A stretch of 52,585 nucleotides of DNA from positions 2,151-54,735 of the forward strand of contig DYKD01000003.1 of assembly GCA_020722765.1 (NCBI GenBank). Direction: 5' to 3'. A program made the position numbers and the translations under genes. The notes beneath the pieces are model-generated. The model saw only the letters and a program-made list of their open reading frames with translations. It was not told where the DNA came from and ran no database searches. Positions 34,474 through 43,799 of the stretch are shown one piece after another (position 1 is the stretch's first letter; the number at the start of each line of letters is the position of its first letter). The stretch is from Brevinema andersonii. Its GTDB lineage: Bacteria > Spirochaetota > DYKD01.

Positions 34474-37400
34474 ATGAATTTAGCACGTTTTGCCATTAAG
34501 AATTCCGTACTTGCAAAGATGTTGATTTTCTTTTTTGTTGTGTATGGTTTATTCACCTTGAGTGGATTAAGAAAAGAGGTTTTTCCAGCCACCGAATTCA
34601 ATATAATCACTATCCAGACTTTTTATCCGGGTGCTTCTCCCCTCGATATTGAAAAAATAATAACAACACCTATCGAAGAAGCAATTCTTTCCGTGAAAGG
34701 CATCGACCAGATAACCTCTTCCTCTTTTGAAAGTCTTTCCAGTATTATTGTGCGAGTGAAAGCGGAAGTTAAAGATTTGGATAAGGTCTTTTCTGATATT
34801 AAGAGCCGTGTTGAAAAAATAAGAGATTTGCCAGACGAGGTAGAGAAACCAGAAATCCAGAAGGTGGAATTGGATATTCCAATTCTTCAGGTTTCATTGG
34901 CAGGAGAGCTTGATGAATTGAGTTTGAGAAAACAAGCGCGAATATTGGAAGAGAAGCTTAAGAATGTTCCTGGAGTGAGTGCTGTTGTTAAGCTTGGTTA
35001 TAGAGGCCGTGAAATCTGGGTTGAAGTAGATCCTGATAAATTGACAAAATATAATATCGCTCTCTCTCAGGTAATCAGCTCGGTCCGTTTTAGAAATACA
35101 AGTATTCCTGGTGGATCTGCGCTTAATAATGGGAATGAATTCACTGTGAAAACAACGGGTGAGATTGTTGATGCAGGAGGGGTGAGAAATCTGGTATTAA
35201 GAGCTAATGATGCTGGGAATATGGTTACAACCTCGGATATAGGGACTGTTCTAGATACTTTCGCCAAGGAAAAAATCATCACTCGGTCTTTTGGCCGTAA
35301 GGATATTTCCCTGGTTATCCAGAAAAGACCCACAGATGACACAATGACAGTTGTAAAACGTGTCCGATCTGCCGTTGAGAATTATGAAAAAACAACACCC
35401 GCAAAGCTTGATTTGCAGATTCTAAATGATGCAACTCCTAATATCAAAATCAGGTTAGATACACTTACTTCAAATGGACTAACCGGATTTCTACTTGTCC
35501 TTATCACTTTATTCCTTTTTATGAATCCTCCAGCGGCTCTTCAAACTTCTTTAGGCATTCCCTTTTCTGTATTAGGTACTTTCATAATCATGAGTTATCT
35601 GGGAGTAAGTCTCAACCTTATTTCCTTGTTTGGTCTTATTTTAGCTCTTGGTATGATTGTAGATCAGAGTATTGTTGTTTCTGAAAACACATATAGGTAT
35701 TTAGAAAAAGGGTTGTCCCCAGAAGAAGCTGTTGAAAAAGGGACTAATGAAGTGATTCTCCCTATTATTGCCTCTGTACTTACTACGATAGCCGCTTTCT
35801 ATCTTTTACTGCTCATTCAAGGTGTTACAGGAAAATTTGTACGTGATATTCCGCTTGCTGTTATCATTGCCCTTTCTGTTTCTGTAGTACAGGCTTTTTT
35901 TGTTTTACCTTCAATGCTAATCGATTCCCTTAAGAGTGCAGCAAAACTTGGAGAAAAGATAGTAGATCTCAAGGTAACAAGTTTCTGGAGTAAATTAAAA
36001 TTATCAATATTTCGTTTTATCAAAGGGCGCGATTCAACGACTCCGCCACCTTGGTTTGTGCGTTTCAGGGATTTTTATGGAAAATTATTAAGAAAGTCAC
36101 TTGAACGAAGATATCTTTTCATCATACTCTCCTTAGTATTGTTTTTAACTTCTGTCTTTTTTGCTGCCAAAGTGATGAAGTTTGAGCTTTTTTCAACAAA
36201 AGGAGTCGTTGCTTTCAATATTTTTGTGAAAGCTAAAGATAATTCTTATTTAGCTATTACAGATAAAGCTGTTTCGGAAATAGAGAAAGTCATATTGACA
36301 TTGCCTGATAAAGAGCTTGTCAGTTACACAAGTAGGGTAGGCACAGATCAGAATAATAACTCCTTTTTTGCGGATCAGGATGCGGATTTAGCTGTTATCT
36401 CTGTACGGCTTACTGAAGAACAGACCAGGAAAAGGACAGCAGATCAAATAATCTCCTTTCTCAAAAATGCCACAAAAAATATACGTGATGTTGAAAGTAT
36501 TCAGTTTTGAAAAAAGCAGAATGGTCCTCCCTCTGGCCGTGCAGTTAATATTGAAGTGCGCGGCTCAGAGTATGAAAAAATGCTAGTAGCAGCTAAAGGG
36601 ATCAAAGATTATATTTCTGGAATCGATGGAGTTTATGATGCAGACATTGATTACCGTGAAGGGAAGCAGGAGATACGTATCATTTTAAATGATAAGAAAG
36701 TCGCCATGACAGGTGTGAATGTTTTACAAGCGGGGCAGATTATACGAACCGCTTACGAAGGGCAGAAAGCAAGTTCCATCAGAATGGATGGGGAAGTTGT
36801 CAATATCCAAGTCAAGTTTGATGAACAACATGGAAAAAGCTCAGAGAACCTTGAGAAAATGCTGATTCCTAATCAGATGGGTCAATTGATTCCCTTAAAA
36901 CGCATTGCAGACTTTTCAATAAGTAGGAGTGTTAAACGTGTTAATCATGTTGGGTTGAAACGAACCGTAATTGTTTCTTCAGAAATAGATCCTAAAAAAA
37001 CAACCTCAAGGGCTGTAAATGTCCAGGCAAAGAAGGAGCTGAAAAACAAGTATGAAGGTGTTGATCTGATTTTTGCAGGGGAGGAACAGGAGACTAACCG
37101 TTCTTTTGGTGATTTAGGGAAAGCTTTCCTGGTTGCCCTTTTTCTGATTTCCCTTATCCTGGCACTTACTTTCAAATCGTTCATACAACCGATGATTATC
37201 ATGATCACTATTCCTTATGGTATCATTGGTATTATTTTTGCTTTGTTCATTCATGGGTTACCGCTTGGTTTCTTTTCTCTCATGGGAATCGTAGCCTTAG
37301 CAGGTGTTGTTGTCAATAATGCCATTGTCCTCCTCGATTTTATCAACAAAGATCGTATTGAAAAAGACGATTGCGCTCTCATGGATGTCATTGTTGATGC

Positions 37401-37644
37401 TGGGCAAAAGCGCTTGCGCCCCATACTTTTAACCTCTATAACAACAGCAGCTGGTTTGTTCACATTGGCTTATGGAATTGGTGGAGGAGATGTGGTCTTA
37501 CAACCTTTGGCTATCGGTTTCATGTGGGGATTGATTTTTGCAACCATATTAACTCTCTTCCTAGCCCCTAATATTTATCTTGTTGTTGATGAGATAGGCA
37601 GGTATTTTTCCGGAAGAAAAAAATTGAAAGAGTGTAAAGGATGA
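34474..37644 (+). pseudogene. RND-family efflux transporter, second of two, interrupted by an in-frame TGA
   Basis: One reading frame of 1056 codons, close to the preceding RND gene throughout, is broken by TGA at 36508-36510. Upstream it encodes 678 residues ending RDVESIQF. Downstream the same frame continues KKQNGPPSGRAVNIEV, which aligns with KQRNGPSSGKPVNIEV after ESITFS of the first pump. The TGA stands where the paralogue has Ser, so a single base change (TCA to TGA) explains it. TM4 has GMIVDQSIVVSEN and TM10 has VNNAIVLLDFIN. Either a nonfunctional gene, two split polypeptides (next in-frame ATG at 36556, no clear SD), or a sequence error. SD AAGGAG before ATG 34474. Confidence 0.8.
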
Positions 37645-37654
37645 TTCTGGGCAT

Positions 37655-37682
37655 TTGCTTTTTTGCATAGGGGATGTATATT
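37655..37682 (+). promoter_or_regulatory. Candidate promoter of the DegT gene
   Basis: TTGCTT at 37655-37660, a 16-bp spacer, and TATATT at 37677-37682, just after the RND gene stop; the gene starts at 37712. Confidence 0.45.
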
Positions 37683-37711
37683 TGTATTCTAATCTATTTC
37701 AGAGGAGTGCC

Positions 37712-38842
37712 ATGGAAATCCCATTTTTCGAACATAACATTTCTGAAAAGGATATTAGGCTTGTTGTTAAGACCTTGCATTCTAGGTTTGTCACAACAGG
37801 TCCTTTGACAGGTGAATTTGAAACCTTGCTTGCCCAAAAAACAGGGAACAAGTTTGCTCTGGGAATGATGAGCTGTACTGCAGGTTTGCACACAGCTCTT
37901 GTTGCACTGGGAATTGGACCAGGGGACGAAGTGATCGTTCCTCCTCAGACTTTCGTCTCATCAGTCAACGTTATTGAACATGTTGGGGCAAAGCCTGTTT
38001 TCGCAGATGTTGAAGCTGATACTGGTTTGATTGATCCAGACGAGATAAGAAAGAAAATTACTGCCCAGACTAAGGCTATCATTCCTGTTCATCTTTATGG
38101 GCAGATGGCTGATATGAGAGCTATCAAAAAAATTGCTGATGAATTTAATCTTAAAATTATTGAGGATTCTGCACATGCTGTTGATGCGGAACGGGATGGG
38201 ATTAAAGTTGGGAATCTTTCAGATGCTGCAGCCTTCAGTTTTTATGCTACAAAAAACATCACGTCCGGTGAAGGCGGCGCACTGGTCACGAACAATGAGG
38301 AACTTTACCTGAAGATGAAGGTTCTTAGGCTACATGGGATGTCTGTTGATGCGTTGGGCAGATATAATAAGAAGACTTTCCATCAGTATGATGTTGATGT
38401 CCTAGGGTTCAAATATAACATGACGGATATACAGGCTTCACTGCTCATGAATCAGTTGAAGGAAATAGACGGAAATACTTCACACAGGGAAACCCTGGCA
38501 AGACAGCTTGAACAAGGCATTGACAGTATGAAGTCTTTCGGCTATCCGAAGCATAAGTATGGGAAATCTTCGAGGCACTTGTTCTGCCTCTGGGTTGACC
38601 CTGCAAAGCGTTCAAAAATGATAGGATATCTTAATGAGAATGGGATTTCTGTTTCAGTTCATTTTCATCCTGTTCATTTTTTTAGCTATTACAAGAATAA
38701 ATATGATTTGACTGAAGGCTTGTTTCCCAACGCTGAAAAAATTGGTTTGTCTACTATTACCTTGCCTTTTTATCCAAAATTGAAAAACCAGCAGATCAAA
38801 TATATGCTTAAGGTATTAAGGGAAGCGGAGGCCATGCTATAA
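37712..38842 (+). CDS. DegT/DnrJ/EryC1/StrS-family aminotransferase
   Basis: The 376-residue PLP enzyme has the family pattern: FVTTGPLTGEFETLLAQ at the start, MSCTAGLHTALVALGIGPGD, VHLYGQMADM, IIEDSAHAVDA, and the PLP lysine in FSFYATKNITSGEGGALV, followed by FKYNMTDIQASLLMNQL. It transfers an amino group to a keto-sugar nucleotide, as in ArnB-type lipid A or O-antigen sugar synthesis. Start: ATG 37712 with SD AGAGGAG. It is followed after 8 nt by a membrane flippase-like gene, suggesting a joint role in envelope modification (inference). Confidence 0.88.
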   Translation: MEIPFFEHNISEKDIRLVVKTLHSRFVTTGPLTGEFETLLAQKTGNKFALGMMSCTAGLHTALVALGIGPGDEVIVPPQTFVSSVNVIEHVGAKPVFADVEADTGLIDPDEIRKKITAQTKAIIPVHLYGQMADMRAIKKIADEFNLKIIEDSAHAVDAERDGIKVGNLSDAAAFSFYATKNITSGEGGALVTNNEELYLKMKVLRLHGMSVDALGRYNKKTFHQYDVDVLGFKYNMTDIQASLLMNQLKEIDGNTSHRETLARQLEQGIDSMKSFGYPKHKYGKSSRHLFCLWVDPAKRSKMIGYLNENGISVSVHFHPVHFFSYYKNKYDLTEGLFPNAEKIGLSTITLPFYPKLKNQQIKYMLKVLREAEAML

Positions 38843-38850
38843 AAAAAATA

Positions 38851-39786
38851 TTGTCTTTAGTTCCATGGAAGACGGTGTGGAAAATCCTAAAGCCTTTCCT
38901 GACATTGGCTATTGTCTTGTATGTGTTTAGGGGAACGGATCTTGAAGGTATTTGGAAAGGAATCAGGCAGGCTGACCCTTTGATTTTTGTTTTTACCTTG
39001 TTTGTTTTTAATGTGATTGGACAAAGCCTTTCCGTATGGCGTTGGCATTTTCTTCTTGCGTGCAATGGCATGAAGATTCCCTTTTTCAAGCTCATGAAAT
39101 TCCAGTTTATAGGAATTCTGTTTCAGGTCTTCCTGCCAAGTTCCTTCGGTGGGGATGTTGCAAAATTCACTTTGGTCCAGGAAAAAGGGAAAGGTGCTGA
39201 AACTGTCAACTCGCTCTTTGTGGGAAGGTTGGCTGGCAATTTCGCATTGATTGTTTTTGCTCTTCCTGGAGTATTCCTTTTCCCTGTCAAGGATGCTGTT
39301 GTCATACGATGGATACTGTTAGCTGCTGTTTTTGTTGCTGTCCTAGGTATAGTGATGATCAGATTCCCTTTTTTCAATTTTGACAAGCTTGAGAAGATTC
39401 GTTGGCTTATCAAGCCGATGAAATTCCTGAAAAACCTGCGCACGAACCTGAAAGGATCAGTCCTTTGTCCAACATTTTTTATTTCTGTTTTGTTTCAGCT
39501 GATATCAGGTCTTATGTTCTATCTTCTGTTTTTGGCCCTTGGACTCCAGGTTGATTTCTTGAAGGCTTTGCTCGTCTCTCCTTTGATTTCCGTGCTTTCA
39601 ATTCTTGTTCCGTCTTTCCTCGGTATTGGTCCACGTGAAGTGGGTTTATTCTATTTTTTTGCTGGGGAAATCGGCACAAAAGAGATGCTTGGCTCTTTCT
39701 CTCTGCTGATAAATGCGATTATATTGACACAGGTGCTGCTGGGTGCCATTTTCTGGATGACAACTTCCAAATCCAGGAAATCATGA
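38851..39786 (+). CDS. Lysylphosphatidylglycerol synthase TM-domain (UPF0104) membrane protein
   Basis: The 311 residues form about eight transmembrane helices of the LPG-synthase/AglD family, with the signature FLPSSFGGDVAKFTLVQEKGKG and the conserved C-terminal SFLGIGPREVGLFYFF. Members include flippases and glycosyltransferase partners; no soluble transferase domain is present. Start: TTG 38851 is the first usable start after the DegT stop, with only a distant GGAGG. The true start is uncertain by a few codons. Confidence 0.82.
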   Translation: MSLVPWKTVWKILKPFLTLAIVLYVFRGTDLEGIWKGIRQADPLIFVFTLFVFNVIGQSLSVWRWHFLLACNGMKIPFFKLMKFQFIGILFQVFLPSSFGGDVAKFTLVQEKGKGAETVNSLFVGRLAGNFALIVFALPGVFLFPVKDAVVIRWILLAAVFVAVLGIVMIRFPFFNFDKLEKIRWLIKPMKFLKNLRTNLKGSVLCPTFFISVLFQLISGLMFYLLFLALGLQVDFLKALLVSPLISVLSILVPSFLGIGPREVGLFYFFAGEIGTKEMLGSFSLLINAIILTQVLLGAIFWMTTSKSRKS

Positions 39787-40188
39787 GTATTTTGGAATAG
39801 CTGTCCCGTGTGCTTCAATAAGATCATCACAGAAAAATATTGGATCGTCTATGGAATGTTCAGATGATGTATGGGAATCCGGCAGAGCTGCCTGCTAGAT
39901 ACGTTCCTTTTTCTTTTTCAAGTCACTCTCTATTGTCATGATTGGAAGATCCGTTAATCATTGCACCGATAAGGATGACCATGGGATTTGTGTATTTCAG
40001 AAACCCTGCGTTGGGATGTTCCTGTTCAGGTTGTCCACAATCATTTTTGAGTCGTCCAGCCTTGCGGAGTCTTATGTCATCAAGGGTGAATTCAGAATCT
40101 GTATGTTATTTTTTATGGTAAAAAGCATGATGACGTGGCAGGAATGACTGGTCTAATTTTCGGTGATGTGTGAAAACAGGGAAAAAGG
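39787..40188. other. Convergent intergenic stretch, no intact gene
   Basis: The 402 bp between two converging genes hold no supported gene. On the minus strand coherent but interrupted peptide-like stretches appear in two frames (LNRNIPTQGF and LKYTNPMVILIGAM; farther on SIDDPIFFCDDLIEAHGTAI), separated by stops. This could be a decayed gene downstream of the iron-ADH-like gene, but I cannot name a family. I see no clear terminator. Confidence 0.35.
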
Positions 40189-41349
40189 CTAATAAGCGGA
40201 TACCAGGATGTTGATGATATCTTCACGTGCTATTGGCCTTGGCACGTTGTTGAGAAAGTGAAATTCCCGTGAATGGCCGGCTATGAGAGGGAAATCCTCA
40301 TTCGGTATGCTGAATTCGTTGAGGCGCTGGGGGATTTTCAGGTCAAAAAGGAGTTTCCGTATGGACTCAATGGCTTTTATGGCAGCTTCAACAACTGTGA
40401 GCTGCTGAACTTCTTCGTTCATGTTTTTTGCAATCTGGACATATTTCCCTGGTACTGCTGTGAGGTTGAATTCCATCACATGAGGAAGGATTAATGCTGA
40501 TGCAACGCTCTGGTAAATGTTATATTTCGAGGAAAGTGTAAAAGCAAGAGCTGAGGTCGTTCCCAATCCTGCTATCCGTGTGCTCATTGAACTGAGAATG
40601 CCTGCCATGGCCATGTTCCATCTTAATTCTATGTCATCCCTGTCATTGATAAGGATTTTAGCATTCCGCATCACATATTCAATGGCGCGGGGAGCAAGAG
40701 AATCTGAAATCGGGTTGGAAGCGGTCGAAATGTAGGATTCAATAGCAAAAACCAGTATGTTTAAGGCTGATGCGGCAGTGAAATTGGCAGGCAATGTGGT
40801 CATTAATCTTGGATCAACAATCAATACCTCGGTTTCTATTTTTGGGTCTGAATAGATTTTCTTGTAATTATCCGTATAATCGGAGACAAGGATGTCGTTC
40901 GAAAGATCGAAATATGTCCCTGGAATAGTAGGAACGAGAACCACAGGAAGCTGTTTTGACTCCATCTTCTGTCCGTTCAGGTAATCAGATATGCTGCCTG
41001 CATTTGTTGCCAGAATGGCTACTGCCTTTGAAGTGTTGATGACTGTCGTGCCACCCAGTCCTATGATCAGATTTGTTTTTGATTTGCGTACAAGTTCGGC
41101 GACCTCGTCAATGGCATCGCTTTTAATATTGGAATTGACTTCCTCATAAATGATGAGCTTGAGACCGGATTTTTCCAGAAGAGCTTTCACTTTGCTGATG
41201 TATCCCAGTTTTGAATAGGTCGATCCATCTGTTATGAGGATGACCTTGTCCCCGAACTCTTTTGCATAGTCCGCTATCTGATTTACACAGTCTGTTCCGA
41301 AGACAATGCGTGTCTTGAGTTGGTGCTCGATGAGATTTCGTTTTATCAT
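40189..41349 (-). CDS. Iron-alcohol-dehydrogenase-fold protein lacking all metal ligands
   Basis: The 386 residues align along their length with group III (FucO-type) alcohol dehydrogenases, for example VLIVDPRLMTTLPANFTAA and ALILPHVMEFN. The four metal ligands of FucO (D196, H200, H263, H277) are replaced by N197, F201, S266 and Q280. H267 is replaced by F270. The NAD motif GGGSxxDxAK reads GGTTVINTSK, and TAGTGSE reads TIPGTYFD. A metal-dependent dehydrogenase activity is therefore unlikely; a binding, structural or different catalytic role must be assumed. Start: ATG 41349 with SD GGGGAGAGC, directly after the flgM terminator. Confidence 0.85.
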   Translation of the reverse strand: MIKRNLIEHQLKTRIVFGTDCVNQIADYAKEFGDKVILITDGSTYSKLGYISKVKALLEKSGLKLIIYEEVNSNIKSDAIDEVAELVRKSKTNLIIGLGGTTVINTSKAVAILATNAGSISDYLNGQKMESKQLPVVLVPTIPGTYFDLSNDILVSDYTDNYKKIYSDPKIETEVLIVDPRLMTTLPANFTAASALNILVFAIESYISTASNPISDSLAPRAIEYVMRNAKILINDRDDIELRWNMAMAGILSSMSTRIAGLGTTSALAFTLSSKYNIYQSVASALILPHVMEFNLTAVPGKYVQIAKNMNEEVQQLTVVEAAIKAIESIRKLLFDLKIPQRLNEFSIPNEDFPLIAGHSREFHFLNNVPRPIAREDIINILVSAY

Positions 41350-41362
41350 GCTCTCCCCATTT

Positions 41363-41408
41363 AAAAAAAAAAGACGGAACGTAAGTTGCAGGGCAACCTA
41401 CGACTCCG
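41363..41408 (-). terminator. Rho-independent terminator after flgM
   Basis: On the minus strand a stem (CGGA/TCCG outer; CGTA/TACG and GTTGC/GCAAC inner; 3-nt loop) spans 41408-41375 and is followed by a run of T (41372-41363). It separates flgM from the iron-ADH-like gene. Confidence 0.8.
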
Positions 41409-41450
41409 CCTTTCGATTTGGGTATAAGGTTATTGTCTTTTTTGTCGTAT

Positions 41451-41741
41451 TTACATGCCCAGATTATTAAGGATCTTGTCAGCGACCTTGTCCAACACAT
41501 CCTTGTTGGAGTACTGACCGCTTTCAATAAGCTTTTTCGCCTCCGCTATCTTGTCGAGACGTACATCAGGGGTGTTTTTCACGATTTCAATTGTGTGCTC
41601 TATGTCTGCCAACCGTTTCGCTTCAGCAGAAACGTTCACTTTGTCCTGGATACCAGGTTGTTCTGTTTTATGTGTTGGTTTTGTTTTTCCAGTACTGACA
41701 ATCTGGTCAATTCCTGAAACTTTTCCAATATCTGTCACCAT
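41451..41741 (-). CDS. flgM: Anti-sigma-28 factor FlgM
   Basis: The 96-residue product has a disordered N-terminal half and the FlgM core DKVNVSAEAKRLADIEHTIE followed by TPDVRLDKIAEAKKLIESGQ, with a final helix KDVLDKVADKILNNLG. It holds sigma FliA inactive until the flagellar hook is complete. It indicates a flagellated cell. Start: ATG 41741 with SD AGGTGA 6 nt upstream. Third gene of mnmA-rsmI-flgM. Confidence 0.88.
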   Translation of the reverse strand: MVTDIGKVSGIDQIVSTGKTKPTHKTEQPGIQDKVNVSAEAKRLADIEHTIEIVKNTPDVRLDKIAEAKKLIESGQYSNKDVLDKVADKILNNLGM

Positions 41742-41757
41742 AGTATCACCTCGTATA

Positions 41758-42471
41758 TTAAATATCGGCATTTTCTGGGAAATCTTTAGCGTCTTTATTT
41801 TTTTTTGTAAAATAAATTACATATTCCCCTTTAAAGGGAATTTCCTTAATTCTTTCAACAACTTCATCAATAGTGCCTGTTATGGCTTTTTGATGGATTT
41901 TCGTAATCTCCTTCACTACTGATACTTTCGCAAGTTCCAAATTGGCCTTGAGAAACTCAAGTGTCTTTATCACTTTATAAGGTGATTCATAGAGAACGAT
42001 TGTTCCCGTAAACTCTCTAATCTCTTCTATATATCGGAGTCGTTTGGACTGTTTTTGAGGGAGAAAGCCTAAAAAAATAAATTTTTCTACAGGCATTCCA
42101 GAGAGTACTAATCCTGAAATCAAGGCTGTTGGACCTGGTATGACATCCAAAGGGAGACCTGCTTCCTTGACAGTTCGGACAATCCTAAATCCTGGATCAG
42201 AGACCAGTGGCATTCCTGAATCAGAAACGAGCCCTACATTCATTCCGCGTTTTAACATGTCTATCACTTCAGCGCTTCTGCCATCTTCATTATGGTCATG
42301 GCAGGCAATCAGCCGTTTGGATATGCCATAGTGTGAGAGCAAACGCACTGTATTGCGTGTGTCTTCGCAGGCAATCACGTCCACTTTCTTGAGTGTTTCA
42401 AGTGCGCGCAGAGTGATGTCTCCAAGGTTTCCTATTGGTGTTCCGATGATGAAAAGTGTTCCTTCATTCAT
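41758..42471 (-). CDS. rsmI: 16S rRNA (cytidine1402-2'-O)-methyltransferase
   Basis: The 237 residues begin GTLFIIGTPIGNLGDITLRA and contain DVIACEDTRNTVRLL, VGLVSDSGMPLVSDPGFRIV and DVIPGPTALISGLVLSGMP, all signatures of RsmI (tetrapyrrole methylase fold). It is somewhat shorter than E. coli RsmI (lacks part of the C-terminal domain). Its ATG overlaps the mnmA stop by 4 nt. Confidence 0.93.
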   Translation of the reverse strand: MNEGTLFIIGTPIGNLGDITLRALETLKKVDVIACEDTRNTVRLLSHYGISKRLIACHDHNEDGRSAEVIDMLKRGMNVGLVSDSGMPLVSDPGFRIVRTVKEAGLPLDVIPGPTALISGLVLSGMPVEKFIFLGFLPQKQSKRLRYIEEIREFTGTIVLYESPYKVIKTLEFLKANLELAKVSVVKEITKIHQKAITGTIDEVVERIKEIPFKGEYVIYFTKKNKDAKDFPENADI

Positions 42472-43556
42472 GAATATTCGATCTCTCCGCTTCCCATGAG
42501 TTTGTTGCCTTTATAAAAAACAGCCTGTTGGCCTGGTGTGACTGAGATTCCTTTGTTGATGAATTCCACTCGGGCTCTCTCATCTTCCAAAGGATACACC
42601 TTGCATTCCATCTGTCTGGACTGGTATCTCACTTTTACGGATAATAGGCATGGATTTCTTATTTTGCAAGAAAATATGGTTTTCCTGATTGTGAAGGTTG
42701 TGCATCCTAGGTCGTTTTTTGTCCCTAATATTATCCTGTTTGTTTCAGGTTCGATTCGGATGATGTAAAGTGATTCTGAATGTGCTATCTTAAGTCCTCT
42801 TCTTTGTCCTATCGTGTAGAAGGGAATCCCAGTGTGTCTGCCAAGGACTTTTCCATTCAAGTCCACAAAATCGCCAGGTCTGATTTTCTCTTTGCTGAGA
42901 TGTTCTTTAAGAAATGACTGGTAATCCTCATTGCCAGGCAGGAAGCAGATGTCCTGGCTCTCCCGCGGTGAAACTGCAAATAGCTTTTCTCTTTTCAATA
43001 TTTTTCTCACGGTCTCTTTCTTGTATTGTGCCATGGGAAATAGGGAGAATCTGAGCTGTTCCTGCGTAAGCGTGGAGAGGAAGTAGGATTGGTCTTTTTT
43101 TTTATCCTTGTTCTTATAAAGAAACCAGCGTTTCAGGAAGGGATTGTATTTTTTTACAACATAATGACCTGTCGCAAGATAATCGAATCCGAGTTTCCGG
43201 ATCCTGTCAAGAAGGTATCCGAATTTGATGGTTCTGTTACAAAGGATACAGGGGTTTGGAGTGAGGCCAGATGAGTATTTATCCGCAAAATCCTTGATGA
43301 CTGTAGATTTGAAAAGGTCAGTTACTGTGAGTACAGTGTGCGGAATATTGAGGGTTTTGCAGATATTCCGTGCCCTTTCTATTGCAGAAAGTGAACAGCA
43401 GTTTTTTGGGTCTTCAGAGGCTTCAGAGACAAGATGCAAGGTTATCCCTTCCACAGAGTGTCCCTGTTTTTTAAGAAGCCAGGCAACAAAGGTGGAGTCA
43501 ATGCCACCACTCATGCCGATTGCAATGCGAAGCTTTTTTCTAAATAGGTTGAACAT
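42468..43556 (-). CDS. mnmA: tRNA-specific 2-thiouridylase MnmA
   Basis: The 362 residues have the PP-loop IAIGMSGGIDSTFVAWLL, the first catalytic Cys region in NPCILCNR, the motif TGHYV, the second Cys in SQDICFLPG, and the C-terminal beta-barrel with FYTIGQRRGL. It makes s2U34 in tRNA. Start: ATG 43556 is chosen because the promoter ends 6 nt upstream of it. A longer frame to 43619 would run through the promoter. There is no SD. Confidence 0.93.
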   Translation of the reverse strand: MFNLFRKKLRIAIGMSGGIDSTFVAWLLKKQGHSVEGITLHLVSEASEDPKNCCSLSAIERARNICKTLNIPHTVLTVTDLFKSTVIKDFADKYSSGLTPNPCILCNRTIKFGYLLDRIRKLGFDYLATGHYVVKKYNPFLKRWFLYKNKDKKKDQSYFLSTLTQEQLRFSLFPMAQYKKETVRKILKREKLFAVSPRESQDICFLPGNEDYQSFLKEHLSKEKIRPGDFVDLNGKVLGRHTGIPFYTIGQRRGLKIAHSESLYIIRIEPETNRIILGTKNDLGCTTFTIRKTIFSCKIRNPCLLSVKVRYQSRQMECKVYPLEDERARVEFINKGISVTPGQQAVFYKGNKLMGSGEIEYS

Positions 43557-43562
43557 GAGATA

Positions 43563-43591
43563 AATATAAGTAAAAAGGATAGGGAAGTCAA
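43563..43591 (-). promoter_or_regulatory. Promoter of mnmA-rsmI-flgM (predicts leaderless mRNA)
   Basis: TTGACT at 43591-43586, a 17-bp spacer, TATATT at 43568-43563, then 6 nt (TATCTC) to ATG 43556. No SD. Confidence 0.75.
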
Positions 43592-43697
43592 AACAAAGGA
43601 AGTGGATGGCGCTTTTCATCTGCTTCCCTGTAGGGTATAATATAGTAGAATTTGCATATTTTTAAAAATCGGAATATGCCAATTTTTCATAGAATAC

Positions 43698-43726
43698 TTG
43701 ATTTTTACATTATTTCATGTTAAATT
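43698..43726 (+). promoter_or_regulatory. Candidate promoter of the TPR-PilZ operon
   Basis: TTGATT at 43698-43703, a 17-bp spacer, TAAATT at 43721-43726. The ~65-nt leader contains the inverted repeat AGGGAA (43745-43750) with TTCCCT (43760-43765). Confidence 0.55.
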
Positions 43727-43799
43727 ATGACAAATATCGGGTTTAGGGAACTGTTGCACTTCCCTGCTATATTCATCAATGAAATCAAGAAGGCTTGCT

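Noticed and set aside
36508-36560. TGA in the second RND gene read as selenocysteine
   Set aside because: The paralogue has Ser, not Cys, at this position, RND pumps are not selenoproteins, and no convincing SECIS stem follows. TGA also serves as ordinary stop here (for example lepB).
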